Positions 23,171 through 30,621 of a DNA stretch of 39,900 bases are shown one piece after another. Numbering within the stretch: the first letter of the stretch is position 1; each line of letters opens with the position of its first letter. The DNA comes from a virus: the IMG/VR virus record IMGVR_UViG_3300050821_023945, positions 1 through 39,900 of that record; one strand, given 5' to 3'. The position numbers and the translations under genes were made by a program. The notes under the pieces are model-generated. The model had not been told where the DNA came from and did no database searches. It saw only the letters and a program-made list of their open reading frames with translations.

Positions 23171-24598
23171 ATGGTGGAGCATCAGGAAGCCGGCGCCCAG
23201 GTCTTTGCCGGAATCGCGGTCACGCTTGCGAGCCCCGCCACTGAGTTCAAGGCCACGCATGGCGGCGAGCTTTATCGCCACAAGATCATGCGCGTGGGGC
23301 GCTGGGTTCAGGCGGGCGACCCGGTCACGCTGACGCCGGAGGATCTCAGGCAGATCGTGGAGAACTTCGACAAGTTCTGCCGCAAAGACATGCTCGTAGT
23401 CGATTACGAGCATTCGAGCCTGCATCCGGAGCGCGGCCAGGGCGGCCCGGTGCCGGCGGCCGGGTGGATCCACGAGCTCGCGACGGACGGCGAATGGCTG
23501 ACGGCCACGATCGAGTGGACGCAGCAGGCGCGGGACCTGATCAGGAGCGGAGCTTATCGATTCTGCTCTCCGGCCTGGTCTGAGAATGGCAGGGATCTGA
23601 CGACCGGGGCGAACATCGGCGTGAGGCTGAATTCGCTCGCGCTCACTAATCAGCCGCAAATGGAAGAGCTGCCCCCGATCCGGCTTTCGGCGATCGGCGG
23701 GGAGCAATTGGCGCTGGCATCGGCCGCCCATGCGGCGGGCGCGGACGGCAAAACAGGCTTGGACGGAGCAGTTAAATCACCATCCGCCGCTACCGGCGGT
23801 GAAGGAGACACGGCAATGAGTAAGCAAATGACTTTGCGTCCCATCGCCTCCGGTGACCTTGCAGGACACCACGGAGTGATGGACGGCGACAGCCAGGTGG
23901 GGCACATCACCGATCACCATCTCGGAAGTTACACCAAGCAGTTCTGCCACAGCATGACGGCGGCCGCACTCGCCGAGCTCGGCCTGGTGAAGCTCGCAGA
24001 CCTGGGCAGCGACGTGAAAGAGGCCTCGGCGGTTAAAGCGCTGATCGACCTCGGACGCGGCGCGGAAAAGGCCAAGCAGGACGCCGAAGCCCGCACGCAC
24101 CTGTTCAGCGCGTTCACCGCGCCCGATTCGAAGATTCCGGGCGCAGTCATCCTGAACGAGGCTTCGGCCATGACTCTGGCCCGCGAGGGCAAGATCACGA
24201 CCGTGGACTTCATCGCGGCCTCGAGCGCGCAGAAATTGCTCGACGGCGCCGTCCAGAGCGGCCGCATCCTGCCGCGCGAACGTGGCTATTTCCTGCGCGA
24301 CGCCATCGATCGGCCCACGGAGTTCGCGGCCATGCTCAAGGATCGCCCGGTGGTGGTCAGCGAGCGCGCGGTCGGGAACGGCGGCGGCGCTCCGGTCTCG
24401 GTGATGCAGGAGCTGCGGACTGAGACCGAGCGCGTGATCAAAGAGATGAGCGCGGCCGATCCGAAGTTCGCGAGCAAGGGCAAGCAGCTCCAGACGGTGG
24501 AAGCGCGCAAGCGCCTGTTCCGCGAGAATCCGGCGCTGAAGCAGGCCTACGACGAGGAACGGAACTCGCGGCGGCCGAGCCCTGCGCCGAAGGACTAG
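23171..24598 (+). CDS. Mu gpI-like prohead protease/scaffold
   Basis: A 475-residue protein. Residues about 1-175 match the Mu-like I protein family, the capsid maturation protease: YRHKIMRVGRWVQAG, DMLVVDYEHSSLHPERG, PVPAAGWIHELATDGEWL, YRFCSPAW. The C-terminal 260 residues are helical and charged, as for scaffolds. An in-frame ATG 23816 with AGGAG eight bases upstream and a small GC hairpin (CCGCC-GGCGG, about 23783-23798) just before it is a strong internal start. The order before decoration and capsid genes matches Mu. The 23085-23170 spacer is filled with 8-base repeats (GTGATTGG, ATTGAGGG). Confidence 0.82.
   Translation: MVEHQEAGAQVFAGIAVTLASPATEFKATHGGELYRHKIMRVGRWVQAGDPVTLTPEDLRQIVENFDKFCRKDMLVVDYEHSSLHPERGQGGPVPAAGWIHELATDGEWLTATIEWTQQARDLIRSGAYRFCSPAWSENGRDLTTGANIGVRLNSLALTNQPQMEELPPIRLSAIGGEQLALASAAHAAGADGKTGLDGAVKSPSAATGGEGDTAMSKQMTLRPIASGDLAGHHGVMDGDSQVGHITDHHLGSYTKQFCHSMTAAALAELGLVKLADLGSDVKEASAVKALIDLGRGAEKAKQDAEARTHLFSAFTAPDSKIPGAVILNEASAMTLAREGKITTVDFIAASSAQKLLDGAVQSGRILPRERGYFLRDAIDRPTEFAAMLKDRPVVVSERAVGNGGGAPVSVMQELRTETERVIKEMSAADPKFASKGKQLQTVEARKRLFRENPALKQAYDEERNSRRPSPAPKD
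23816..24598 (+). CDS. internal-start scaffold protein (Mu gpZ-like)
   Basis: In-frame C-terminal product of the gpI-like gene, 260 residues beginning MSKQMTLRPIASGDL. Mu makes scaffold Z from an internal start in gene I; the AGGAG at 23803-23807 and the spacing here fit the same device. The first about 60 residues (GVMDGDSQVGHITDHHLGS) differ from a typical pure scaffold and may be a small folded domain; the rest is helical and ends in a basic tail. Confidence 0.6.
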   Translation: MSKQMTLRPIASGDLAGHHGVMDGDSQVGHITDHHLGSYTKQFCHSMTAAALAELGLVKLADLGSDVKEASAVKALIDLGRGAEKAKQDAEARTHLFSAFTAPDSKIPGAVILNEASAMTLAREGKITTVDFIAASSAQKLLDGAVQSGRILPRERGYFLRDAIDRPTEFAAMLKDRPVVVSERAVGNGGGAPVSVMQELRTETERVIKEMSAADPKFASKGKQLQTVEARKRLFRENPALKQAYDEERNSRRPSPAPKD

Positions 24599-24693
24599 GA
24601 AATCTTCTGTGGGGCGCCGGCGGCCGGTGACCGGCGCCCGCAGACGAGTTCTGGCCGGCGACCCCAAACCGATGCATTGAGAGGAGAGCAGCT

Positions 24694-25206
24694 ATGGCAG
24701 GACAGGGACCTTCGAACGGCTTGGTGCTCGGCTTCCGGGCTGACGCCAACGTCCGAATCTTCAAGCAAACGGTGATGGTGAAGAGCACGGCCAACGCGAG
24801 CACGCAGTCGCAGCAGTTTGCGGCCGTTCCCACGGCGGCGAACGCTCCCGGCGTGCTGGGCGTGCTCGACACCCACTTCGTTGAGCCGAACTATTTCGTG
24901 CCCGAGGGCACCAATCCCACGATCGTGACCGGCACCACGCCCACGCTCTACAACATGGAGAACAAGGCGCTGGACCTGCAGTTGAACGGCGTGGCGCGCT
25001 GCATTGACGCCACCGGCACCATCAAGCAGGGTGACATCGTGAACATCGCGGACCAGTACGGCCGCGTGAAGACGGTGAACGAGGCTGCTGGCGTGATGGT
25101 GTACCCGGTGGGGGTAGCGCTTCATGGCACGAGCGGCGTGAATGACGTGGTGCTGGTGTTGCTGAACTTCCAGCCCTTCGCAGTCGTGGCTGGAGCAGTC
25201 CTCTAA
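24694..25206 (+). CDS. capsid decoration protein, DUF2190-like
   Basis: A 170-residue, beta-rich, hydrophobic protein. IKQGDIVNIADQYGRVKTVN followed by VMVYPVGVALHGTSG is characteristic of head decoration proteins of the DUF2190/gpD-like group, which stabilise the mature capsid. GAGAGGAGAG lies before the ATG. Directly upstream of the major capsid gene, as in many Mu-like phages. The about 150 bases that follow (25207-25356) contain no gene I can support. Confidence 0.72.
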   Translation: MAGQGPSNGLVLGFRADANVRIFKQTVMVKSTANASTQSQQFAAVPTAANAPGVLGVLDTHFVEPNYFVPEGTNPTIVTGTTPTLYNMENKALDLQLNGVARCIDATGTIKQGDIVNIADQYGRVKTVNEAAGVMVYPVGVALHGTSGVNDVVLVLLNFQPFAVVAGAVL

Positions 25207-25356
25207 AAGGGGAATCGCTAATTAACCGCGGATGGACGAGCCTGGATGCCCCTGCCGGGCCCCATCGTAGCGAATCGCGCCCGCATGGCGGTCGGTGCGA
25301 TCGTGAGGGCTTGAGTTGCCGCGCGGCGCCGCGGTGACCGCCAAGGACAAATCGCA

Positions 25357-26331
25357 ATGGCGGATGTAAATCTGCTTTACCTCGATCAGTGGCTCAACGA
25401 TTTCTCGGTGGGCTTTGAGAATGACGACTATTACGCCATGAAGCTGTTCCCGGTGCAGCAGGTGGCGCGCCAGTCCGGGCGTTACCAGATCTTCGCCAAG
25501 GAACAATTCCGCCGGGTGGAGACCATCCGCCGCGCCGGAACCGCGGCTCGCCAGGCGCCGAAGTGGACCATCTCGAATGAGCCCTACTACTGCGACGATC
25601 ACGCGCAGAAGGACACCATTCCCGACGAGCAGGCCAAGAACTCGGACGGCGTCGACATTGACGTGCGCACCGTGAATTACCTGAACGATCTCATTTTCCT
25701 TGATTACGAGCTGCGCGCCCAGGCGCTGATCCTTGCCCTCGCGAACGCCGGGGCGATGAGTTTCAATCAGACGCTCTCGGGGGCGGAGCAGTGGTCGGAC
25801 TTTAACAATTCGAACCCGCTCTCGGCCGTCTTCACCCAGAAGAGCGTGATCAAACGCAACATCGTGAAAGAGCCTAACACGCTCGCGGTCACCTATCCGC
25901 TGCACAACATCCTGCTGCAGCATCCGCTGATCATCGACCGGTTCAAGCATGTCGACTCCGGCGTGCTCGATGCCACCCATCTGAAGAAGGCCTTCCAGGT
26001 GGATAACTACTGGGTGATGGGCGCCGAATACGACAGCGCGAACGAAGGCCAGGCCCCGAACCTCGGCTACGTGTGGGGCGACGTTTCGGGCAGCGGCAAT
26101 CCGAACGGCTGCCTCGCCATTCTGGCTTACGTTCCTGACTCTCCGGAGAAGATGTCGCCGCAGCTCGGCGTCACTTTCCGCTGGCTCTTCGGCGAGCCCG
26201 ATCTGCAGGGCGTGCTCACCAAGCGCTATCGCGCCGAGCCTGAAATGGCCGACGTGGTCGAAGTGCACCGCTATGACGACATCGAGATGGTAACGCCGCT
26301 CGCCGGCGGCGTGTGGCAGAACGCAGCGTAA
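25357..26331 (+). CDS. major capsid protein
   Basis: A 324-residue protein. The N-terminal pattern (DDYYAMKLFPVQQVARQSGR, YQIFAKEQFRR, ETIRRAGTAARQ) and the helical spine region (DLIFLDYELRAQALI) are those of phage major capsid proteins, probably HK97-like in fold. The C-terminal domain ends RYDDIEMVTPLAGGVWQ. The position after the decoration gene fits. The spacer after it (26334-26400) consists of two facing heptad arrays. Confidence 0.82.
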   Translation: MADVNLLYLDQWLNDFSVGFENDDYYAMKLFPVQQVARQSGRYQIFAKEQFRRVETIRRAGTAARQAPKWTISNEPYYCDDHAQKDTIPDEQAKNSDGVDIDVRTVNYLNDLIFLDYELRAQALILALANAGAMSFNQTLSGAEQWSDFNNSNPLSAVFTQKSVIKRNIVKEPNTLAVTYPLHNILLQHPLIIDRFKHVDSGVLDATHLKKAFQVDNYWVMGAEYDSANEGQAPNLGYVWGDVSGSGNPNGCLAILAYVPDSPEKMSPQLGVTFRWLFGEPDLQGVLTKRYRAEPEMADVVEVHRYDDIEMVTPLAGGVWQNAA

Positions 26332-26333
26332 AG

Positions 26334-26400
26334 GCGGGGATTGGGGACTGGGGGTTGGGGATCGGTCCCTAATCCCTAATCCCTAACCCCGAACTCCTGG
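26334..26400. repeat. facing heptad arrays
   Basis: Four GGGGNNT-type heptads, a GGT centre, then CCCTAAT, CCCTAAT, CCCTAAC and CCCGAAC. Fills the spacer after the capsid gene. Confidence 0.85.
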
Positions 26401-26407
26401 AGGTCTT

Positions 26408-26851
26408 ATGAAGTTCCACGTTGTGGAAACATTCACGCAGGGCGACACGGTCTACATTCCGTTCGGGGCCAAGCGCGATCCGGCGGCGGTGAAGACCACT
26501 GACGGCGGCGAAGAGTTGAAGATCGACGACTCAGGCCAGATCGACCTCACTCCCAAGCAGGCCAAAAAGCTGCTGGATGATGGCTCGATTGTGCGCGGCA
26601 GCGCTTACGATGTGCTGCGCGAGATCCACCATGACGGCGTTTGCTACGTCCCGGCGGATTGTGACATGCGCGGATTCGCGGCCCGCAAAAACACCAAGGG
26701 CGAGATCACGGGCTATGAAACGCGCTCGGGCGGTAGCGGCAAGAAAATCCAGGTGGACGTCTCCGGCCTGATCGAGCTCACTCCGGTCGATGCGGAGCAG
26801 CTCTTGCACATCGGCGCGATCGCGCGGCCGAGGAAGCGGAAAACGCAGTAA
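26408..26851 (+). CDS. duplicated-domain protein after capsid
   Basis: A 147-residue protein with two copies of one motif: QIDLTPKQAKKLLDDGSI (about 41-58) and LIELTPVDAEQLLHIGAI (about 121-138), each preceded by a beta segment. It probably binds at a symmetric site on the capsid or neck, but this is inference; no family is assigned. GGAGGTC seven bases before the ATG. Confidence 0.6.
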   Translation: MKFHVVETFTQGDTVYIPFGAKRDPAAVKTTDGGEELKIDDSGQIDLTPKQAKKLLDDGSIVRGSAYDVLREIHHDGVCYVPADCDMRGFAARKNTKGEITGYETRSGGSGKKIQVDVSGLIELTPVDAEQLLHIGAIARPRKRKTQ

Positions 26852-26854
26852 GAA

Positions 26855-26947
26855 GCCGGGGTTTGGGGCTCGGAGTCCGGGGGTTCGGAAAGACGAATTT
26901 CCACCCCGGGTCGCGAATCCCGAACCCCGAGTCCCGGCCTCTGGAGG
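26855..26947. repeat. facing heptad arrays
   Basis: CCGGGGT, TTGGGGC, TCGGAGT and CCGGGGG units face CCGAACC, CCGAGTC and CCGGCCT units about 20 bases apart. Fills the spacer before the 26952 gene. Confidence 0.8.
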
Positions 26948-26951
26948 TTCC

Positions 26952-27287
26952 ATGGCAATCGCAGTGGCAGTTTTCGAACGCTTCACTTTTCAGGACCGGA
27001 ACGGCGTCGATCGCAGTTACAACGCGCTCCATGTTACCGGGATGACGGCCGGGGCGGCCAACACCATCCCGTTGACCGACGCGGATGGCAATCCGATCAT
27101 CCGGGGCGCTACGGGGCAGGCTGTTACGCCCGCGGCGGTTGATCCTGTGGGTTGGTCGACGGACGGCAGCTACCGGGCCGCGCCCTCGCTCGACGGGTCC
27201 ACGTACGCAGCCGGATTCACGGCCACGGACGCTTACGTGATCACGGCGGCCGGCGTCACGACGTGTAAGCTCATTTTGATCGGCTAG
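26952..27287 (+). CDS. small beta-rich head/neck protein
   Basis: A 111-residue protein from ATG 26952 with TGGAGG four to five bases upstream. The longer in-frame opening to 26790 only reads repeats and overlaps the previous gene. The product is beta-rich, polar and low in charge (RSYNALHVTGMTAGAANTIP). By position a head or neck accessory; unrecognised. Confidence 0.55.
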   Translation: MAIAVAVFERFTFQDRNGVDRSYNALHVTGMTAGAANTIPLTDADGNPIIRGATGQAVTPAAVDPVGWSTDGSYRAAPSLDGSTYAAGFTATDAYVITAAGVTTCKLILIG

Positions 27288-27306
27288 AGGCAGTTCGGAC
27301 TATGGC

Positions 27307-27356
27307 TGGGGTGAGCCGCCGGCTCGCCCCTAACCGAACCCCGAACTCCGGACTCT
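27307..27356. repeat. palindrome plus heptads
   Basis: Arms GTGAGCC and GGCTCGC (27307-27333), then CCGAACC/CCGAACT heptads reaching the next ATG. Confidence 0.8.
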
Positions 27357-27357
27357 T

Positions 27358-28137
27358 ATGGCTCAAGTCACCGCCGGCTACTCGACCGTTGACAAGATCG
27401 CGGGGATGTTTCCGACGTTCACGCGCCCTCCGGCCTGGCAGCCGCAGACGCGCTATGACGCCGGCTACACCATCCGGGATTCGAACGGGAACGTGCAGCA
27501 GACTCCGCTTTCTGGCGGCCCTTTCACTTCCGGATCGGGGAGCGAGCCGAACTGGAACAGTACGATCGGGCAGCCCACCACGGACGGCCCGGCCGGTTCG
27601 ACGTTTCAGTGGACGAACCAGGGCGGCTTGCCGAGCGATCAGTCGGTGAGGGATTCACAGATTGTGGCCTACGCCCTTGACGTCCAGGGCGACATCGACG
27701 CCGTGCTGCAACGGCGCTTCAATGAGGCGATCTCGGCCGTGGCCGGGGCGCTGATCGGGGCTGCAGCCTTCGCGGTGTGGATCGGGACCTTGTCCGGCGA
27801 CGCGCTGGACGTACTTGAGTCGATCTGCCGTTATGGAGCGGCGGCCGAGCTCGGCGAGACCCTGGCCACGCTCGGCAACCAGAGCGCGGATAAGTTCGCG
27901 GCGCGCTTTCGCACCGACTACGAAGAGATGCTCGCGCAGCTCGCCGGCGAGGACGGGAAGGGTAACAAGCGGCCGCAGGGCGGCATGTATGACGCGCTCT
28001 TTGATCCGCTGGCCGCGCACGAAAGCGTGCGGCCGTCGCTCACTGGGATCGCGGGCGGCGACCAGCCGCGCGGGGTGAGCGCGCGGGACGAGGGGCTGAG
28101 CAACATCTTCTCAAAGTTTGATGAGAGAGAGAAATGA
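27358..28137 (+). CDS. head-tail connector protein (gp36-like) with inserted adhesion-like module
   Basis: A 259-residue protein. STVDKIAGMFPTFTR (about 9-23) and SDQSVRDSQIVAYALDVQGD (about 92-111), followed by IDAVLQRRF, are the two halves of the helical connector domain common in B3/Mu-like phages. Between them, residues about 24-90 are a separate aromatic module (WQPQTRYDAGYTIRDSNGN ... SEPNWN ... TTDGPAGSTFQWTNQGG). The same module recurs in three other proteins here. The N-terminal helix and downstream helices would pack on the portal ring, leaving the module exposed. The stop overlaps the next ATG (ATGA). Confidence 0.68.
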   Translation: MAQVTAGYSTVDKIAGMFPTFTRPPAWQPQTRYDAGYTIRDSNGNVQQTPLSGGPFTSGSGSEPNWNSTIGQPTTDGPAGSTFQWTNQGGLPSDQSVRDSQIVAYALDVQGDIDAVLQRRFNEAISAVAGALIGAAAFAVWIGTLSGDALDVLESICRYGAAAELGETLATLGNQSADKFAARFRTDYEEMLAQLAGEDGKGNKRPQGGMYDALFDPLAAHESVRPSLTGIAGGDQPRGVSARDEGLSNIFSKFDEREK

Positions 28138-28637
28138 GCTACACGCCGGCGTTCACCGCGCTCTTCGAAGCCCCGCTGCTGCAGCAGGTCATCGCTGTGA
28201 TCCAGCGCGACCAGGTGAACGCGATCGCAGTGGTGAATGCGCGGCGTGCGGCGCTCGGCACGATTCCGGGGCTCGGGCCTATCCGGGAATTCCATCTGGG
28301 GCCGGGCAGGCGGACCAAGCTGCCGTGGCTTGCGATTGGGGCGGACGCGGCGCTGCCGGACGAAGATGCGCCGCTCGTTTCGGCCGATACCGTTCACTTT
28401 GCGCTCACGCTCGACGTGGGCCAGTTCGACAACGAGCAGGCGCAGCTCGATGCGGCGGATTACGCGCGCATGCTGCGCCTGGTGATTCTGAGCGCGAACC
28501 TGCAGCCGCAGAATGCGGGCCCGGCCGATGCCTGGACGGGTCACGATGACGGTCAAGTTTGTCTTGATGGAAACGTAGGGGCGACCCGGGCGGCTCGCCC
28601 GTACGAGGAGGGAATTCGATGGACACGAAATTACTAG
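28134..28637 (+). CDS. putative neck/tail-completion protein
   Basis: A 167-residue protein coupled to the connector gene by ATGA. It is mixed alpha/beta, with FEAPLLQQVIAVIQRDQVNA near the start and a central VHFALTLDVGQF strand. Position suggests a tail terminator or neck protein; no firm family. The last about 30 residues change character: NVGATRAARPYEEG is the translation of a palindrome (28575-28604), and the end overlaps the next gene's start. The native stop seems to have been lost to the insertion. Confidence 0.5.
   Translation: MSYTPAFTALFEAPLLQQVIAVIQRDQVNAIAVVNARRAALGTIPGLGPIREFHLGPGRRTKLPWLAIGADAALPDEDAPLVSADTVHFALTLDVGQFDNEQAQLDAADYARMLRLVILSANLQPQNAGPADAWTGHDDGQVCLDGNVGATRAARPYEEGIRWTRNY
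28575..28604. repeat. palindromic repeat at gene junction
   Basis: Mismatched arms (GACCC against GGCTC). Encodes the C-terminal extension of the 28134 gene and abuts the next ribosome site. Confidence 0.85.
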
Positions 28638-29116
28638 ATCTCGAAGCTCAGGCGGCTAAGGCCGAAAAAGCGGTGGAAGACGAGAAGGCGGCGGAGGCGG
28701 CAGCCGCGGCGGCCGCTGAGTCTGCCCCTGCTCCTGCTGCAACCGTCGACGTTAAGGCAGACCCGGCCCCTGCCGCCGCGATCGCGCCGAACCCCGAACC
28801 CCGAACCGTCCCCGCGAAGGCGGGGAGCCCTGTGTATCAGGTGGTGGAAGGCGGGCCGCTCAAGATCGCGAAGCCTGCCGGGCTTGAATACACCGCACCT
28901 CACATGGTGGCGCCAGGACCCGGCAAGGACCAGGCGGGGAATCCCGTGCAGGCGGGCGATCCCCTCTGGGTGAAGCCGCGCGAGCGATGGAAGGGCTTCC
29001 CTTCATCGCTCACGCTCGAGGCCGGCCACATGCTTCGCCTGGCTGCGGACGCCGGCGAGGACGCCGTGAAGCTGGTTGCGAGTTTGGTCGAGCGAGGGCT
29101 TGTGAAGCTGAGGTAG
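28619..29116 (+). CDS. Ala-rich structural-region protein
   Basis: A 165-residue protein. The N terminus is a Lys/Glu/Ala helix (QAAKAEKAVEDEKAAEAA), followed by a Pro/Ala linker partly made of CCGAACC heptads (28793-28812), then a folded C-terminal part (about 80-165; AGNPVQAGDPLWVKPRERWK and LEAGHMLRLAADAGEDAVKL). GAGGAGGG before ATG 28619 abuts a palindrome. Its TAG stop (29114-29116) is supplied by another palindrome. Unrecognised. Confidence 0.55.
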   Translation: MDTKLLDLEAQAAKAEKAVEDEKAAEAAAAAAAESAPAPAATVDVKADPAPAAAIAPNPEPRTVPAKAGSPVYQVVEGGPLKIAKPAGLEYTAPHMVAPGPGKDQAGNPVQAGDPLWVKPRERWKGFPSSLTLEAGHMLRLAADAGEDAVKLVASLVERGLVKLR

Positions 29117-29144
29117 GGGCGACCGGCCCGGTCCCGCCGTACGG
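29113..29144. repeat. palindromic repeat at a stop codon
   Basis: Contains TAG 29114-29116. Arms GACCGG and CCGGTC. Confidence 0.85.
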
Positions 29145-29182
29145 CGGGCGCACCGAGGCACCTGGTACTTCTGGAGGGAAAT

Positions 29183-30004
29183 GTGGCGAACACAATTTTC
29201 AGCGTGAATCAATCCCGGATCTTCGAGGGTCCCGGACGCTTCTGCTACAACTGGTGGCTTCCGGGCGCCGGCGCGCAGACCATCGTGGACGGCTCCACGC
29301 CTCCGCAGCTTGTGCCTCCGGTCTCGCCTCCCGTCTACCAGACCTCGCACGCCTATTCGATTGACGATCAGTTTTCGGACACCACCAACATCCAGCGCGT
29401 GGTGGATCCCGGCACCAGCCAGAGCTCGGGCGCTCCCACCTGGAACACGCAACTGTTCGGTCTGACGACGGACACGGGCGGCGTGACGTACATGAACCTC
29501 GGTCCCATCGGCGGCACGTTCCTTGGGGCCACCGAGGGCGCCATGGAAGTGGACATCCAGGACGACACGGCCGACGTGAGCGCCGATCAGTTCCGTGCCC
29601 CGTTGCTGCGCTTCGCGGTGGATTGCAAGGCGTCTATCACCGTGGACCTGCTGCAGACTGAACTTGACTTCATCGCGCGCGGCCTGGCGGCTTCGCAATA
29701 CAGCACCGGCACCAACTCCCTCTATCCCACCGGGGCCCAGGCTTACGAAGCGATCACCTTCGGCGGCGTGAACTCGCCCTTTGTTCCCAAGGTTTGCCTG
29801 GTGGCGATCATGCAGAAGCCGGGCTGGTCCGCTCCCTCGAAGAGCCATATCGTCACGTTGTACGGGGCGAGCGTGGGCAAGCAGGGCATCAAGATGTCTG
29901 CGCAGCTCAAGAAAGCGAACGTCTACAAGGTGAAGTTCGACGGCCTCACCGTGGCCAGCCGGGCGGACTATGACCAGATCGGGCAGTGGGTGAACCAGAC
30001 CTAA
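29183..30004 (+). CDS. major tail tube protein with inserted adhesion-like module
   Basis: A 273-residue protein from GTG 29183, five bases after GGAGGG. GTFLGATEGAMEVDIQDDTA, followed by DVSADQFRAPLLRFAVDCKA and TVDLLQTELDFIARGL, matches siphophage-type tail tube proteins of transposable phages. Near the N terminus, residues about 49-110 are an aromatic module (VYQTSHAYSIDDQFSD ... GTSQSSGAPTWNT ... TTDTGGVTYMNLGP) like that of the connector. If displayed, each tube subunit would carry one copy along the tail. Directly upstream of the tail chaperone genes. Confidence 0.7.
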   Translation: MANTIFSVNQSRIFEGPGRFCYNWWLPGAGAQTIVDGSTPPQLVPPVSPPVYQTSHAYSIDDQFSDTTNIQRVVDPGTSQSSGAPTWNTQLFGLTTDTGGVTYMNLGPIGGTFLGATEGAMEVDIQDDTADVSADQFRAPLLRFAVDCKASITVDLLQTELDFIARGLAASQYSTGTNSLYPTGAQAYEAITFGGVNSPFVPKVCLVAIMQKPGWSAPSKSHIVTLYGASVGKQGIKMSAQLKKANVYKVKFDGLTVASRADYDQIGQWVNQT

Positions 30005-30032
30005 GGGCTACTCGGAGTGAGTGGAGGTTTCC

Positions 30033-30518
30033 GTGGCTGAAGAGCAAAAAGCCGCCGTTTCAACTCGTGAGCAATTCCGCACGGCGGCAGACGCCGATCG
30101 CGCGTCCCGCGTCCAGCTCGTCAAGCTGCCCAGCGGCCTGCTGGCCCTCCTGGTGAAGCCGTCGCCGGTCGAGGCCTTCTATATCCTCGGGCAGCTTCCG
30201 CAGCGCGTAGCGGCCGTGGTGGCCCCTGGCGGGGTCAAGAGATTCAACCCCGAGGAGCAGGCGGAAGCTGCGCGCCAGACGATCGCTATGGCGCGGTTTG
30301 TATTCTTCGAGCCCAGGGTACCCGACGATCTGGTCCCAGGCGCCGGAATCCTGGTAAGCGATGTGGAGTGGGCACTTCGCTGGGCAGGAGGCGAGGTCAC
30401 CGAAACCGGCAGTGACCTCGCGGCCTTTCGCGGAGAGGCACCCGGACGAGATGTTGAAGCTGGCCAACATCGCGGAGACGTGGAGCACCCGCCCAAGCAC
30501 CATGCTGGGCATTCGTGA
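30033..30518 (+). CDS. tail assembly chaperone, upstream frame (G-like)
   Basis: A 161-residue protein from GTG 30033, five bases after GGAGG (an in-frame GTG at 30021 is less well placed). It is helical with a VKLPSGLLALLVKPSPVEAF opening, typical of tail chaperones preceding the tape measure. The last about 30 residues after about 30430 (GEAPGRDVEAGQHRGDV) are low-complexity, while a neighbouring frame carries protein-like sequence, the signature of a programmed G/GT frameshift. Confidence 0.65.
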   Translation: MAEEQKAAVSTREQFRTAADADRASRVQLVKLPSGLLALLVKPSPVEAFYILGQLPQRVAAVVAPGGVKRFNPEEQAEAARQTIAMARFVFFEPRVPDDLVPGAGILVSDVEWALRWAGGEVTETGSDLAAFRGEAPGRDVEAGQHRGDVEHPPKHHAGHS

Positions 30519-30609
30519 CGTGACAGAGGCTTTCCAGATGGACTACGCCTGCGCGGCACTGCTCTGGCAGGACCGCGAAGAGAGATTGAAGCGTCTGCAA
30601 AAAGAATAA
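30430..30609 (+). CDS. tail assembly chaperone, frameshifted extension (T-like)
   Basis: Frame +1 (equal to -2) relative to the upstream gene. The natural junction is GCC-TTT-C-GCG at 30423-30432, where slipping from TTT to TTC lets translation continue as AERHPDEMLKLANIAETWS and SMLGI-like sequence, ending LWQDREERLKRLQKE. The segment has the RPS-x-x-LGI pattern typical of T extensions. If not frameshifted it could start at ATG 30451. It lies 12 bases before the tape measure. Confidence 0.6.
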   Translation, partial: AERHPDEMLKLANIAETWSTRPSTMLGIRDVTEAFQMDYACAALLWQDREERLKRLQKE

Positions 30610-30621
30610 GGGGTTGCGCGT

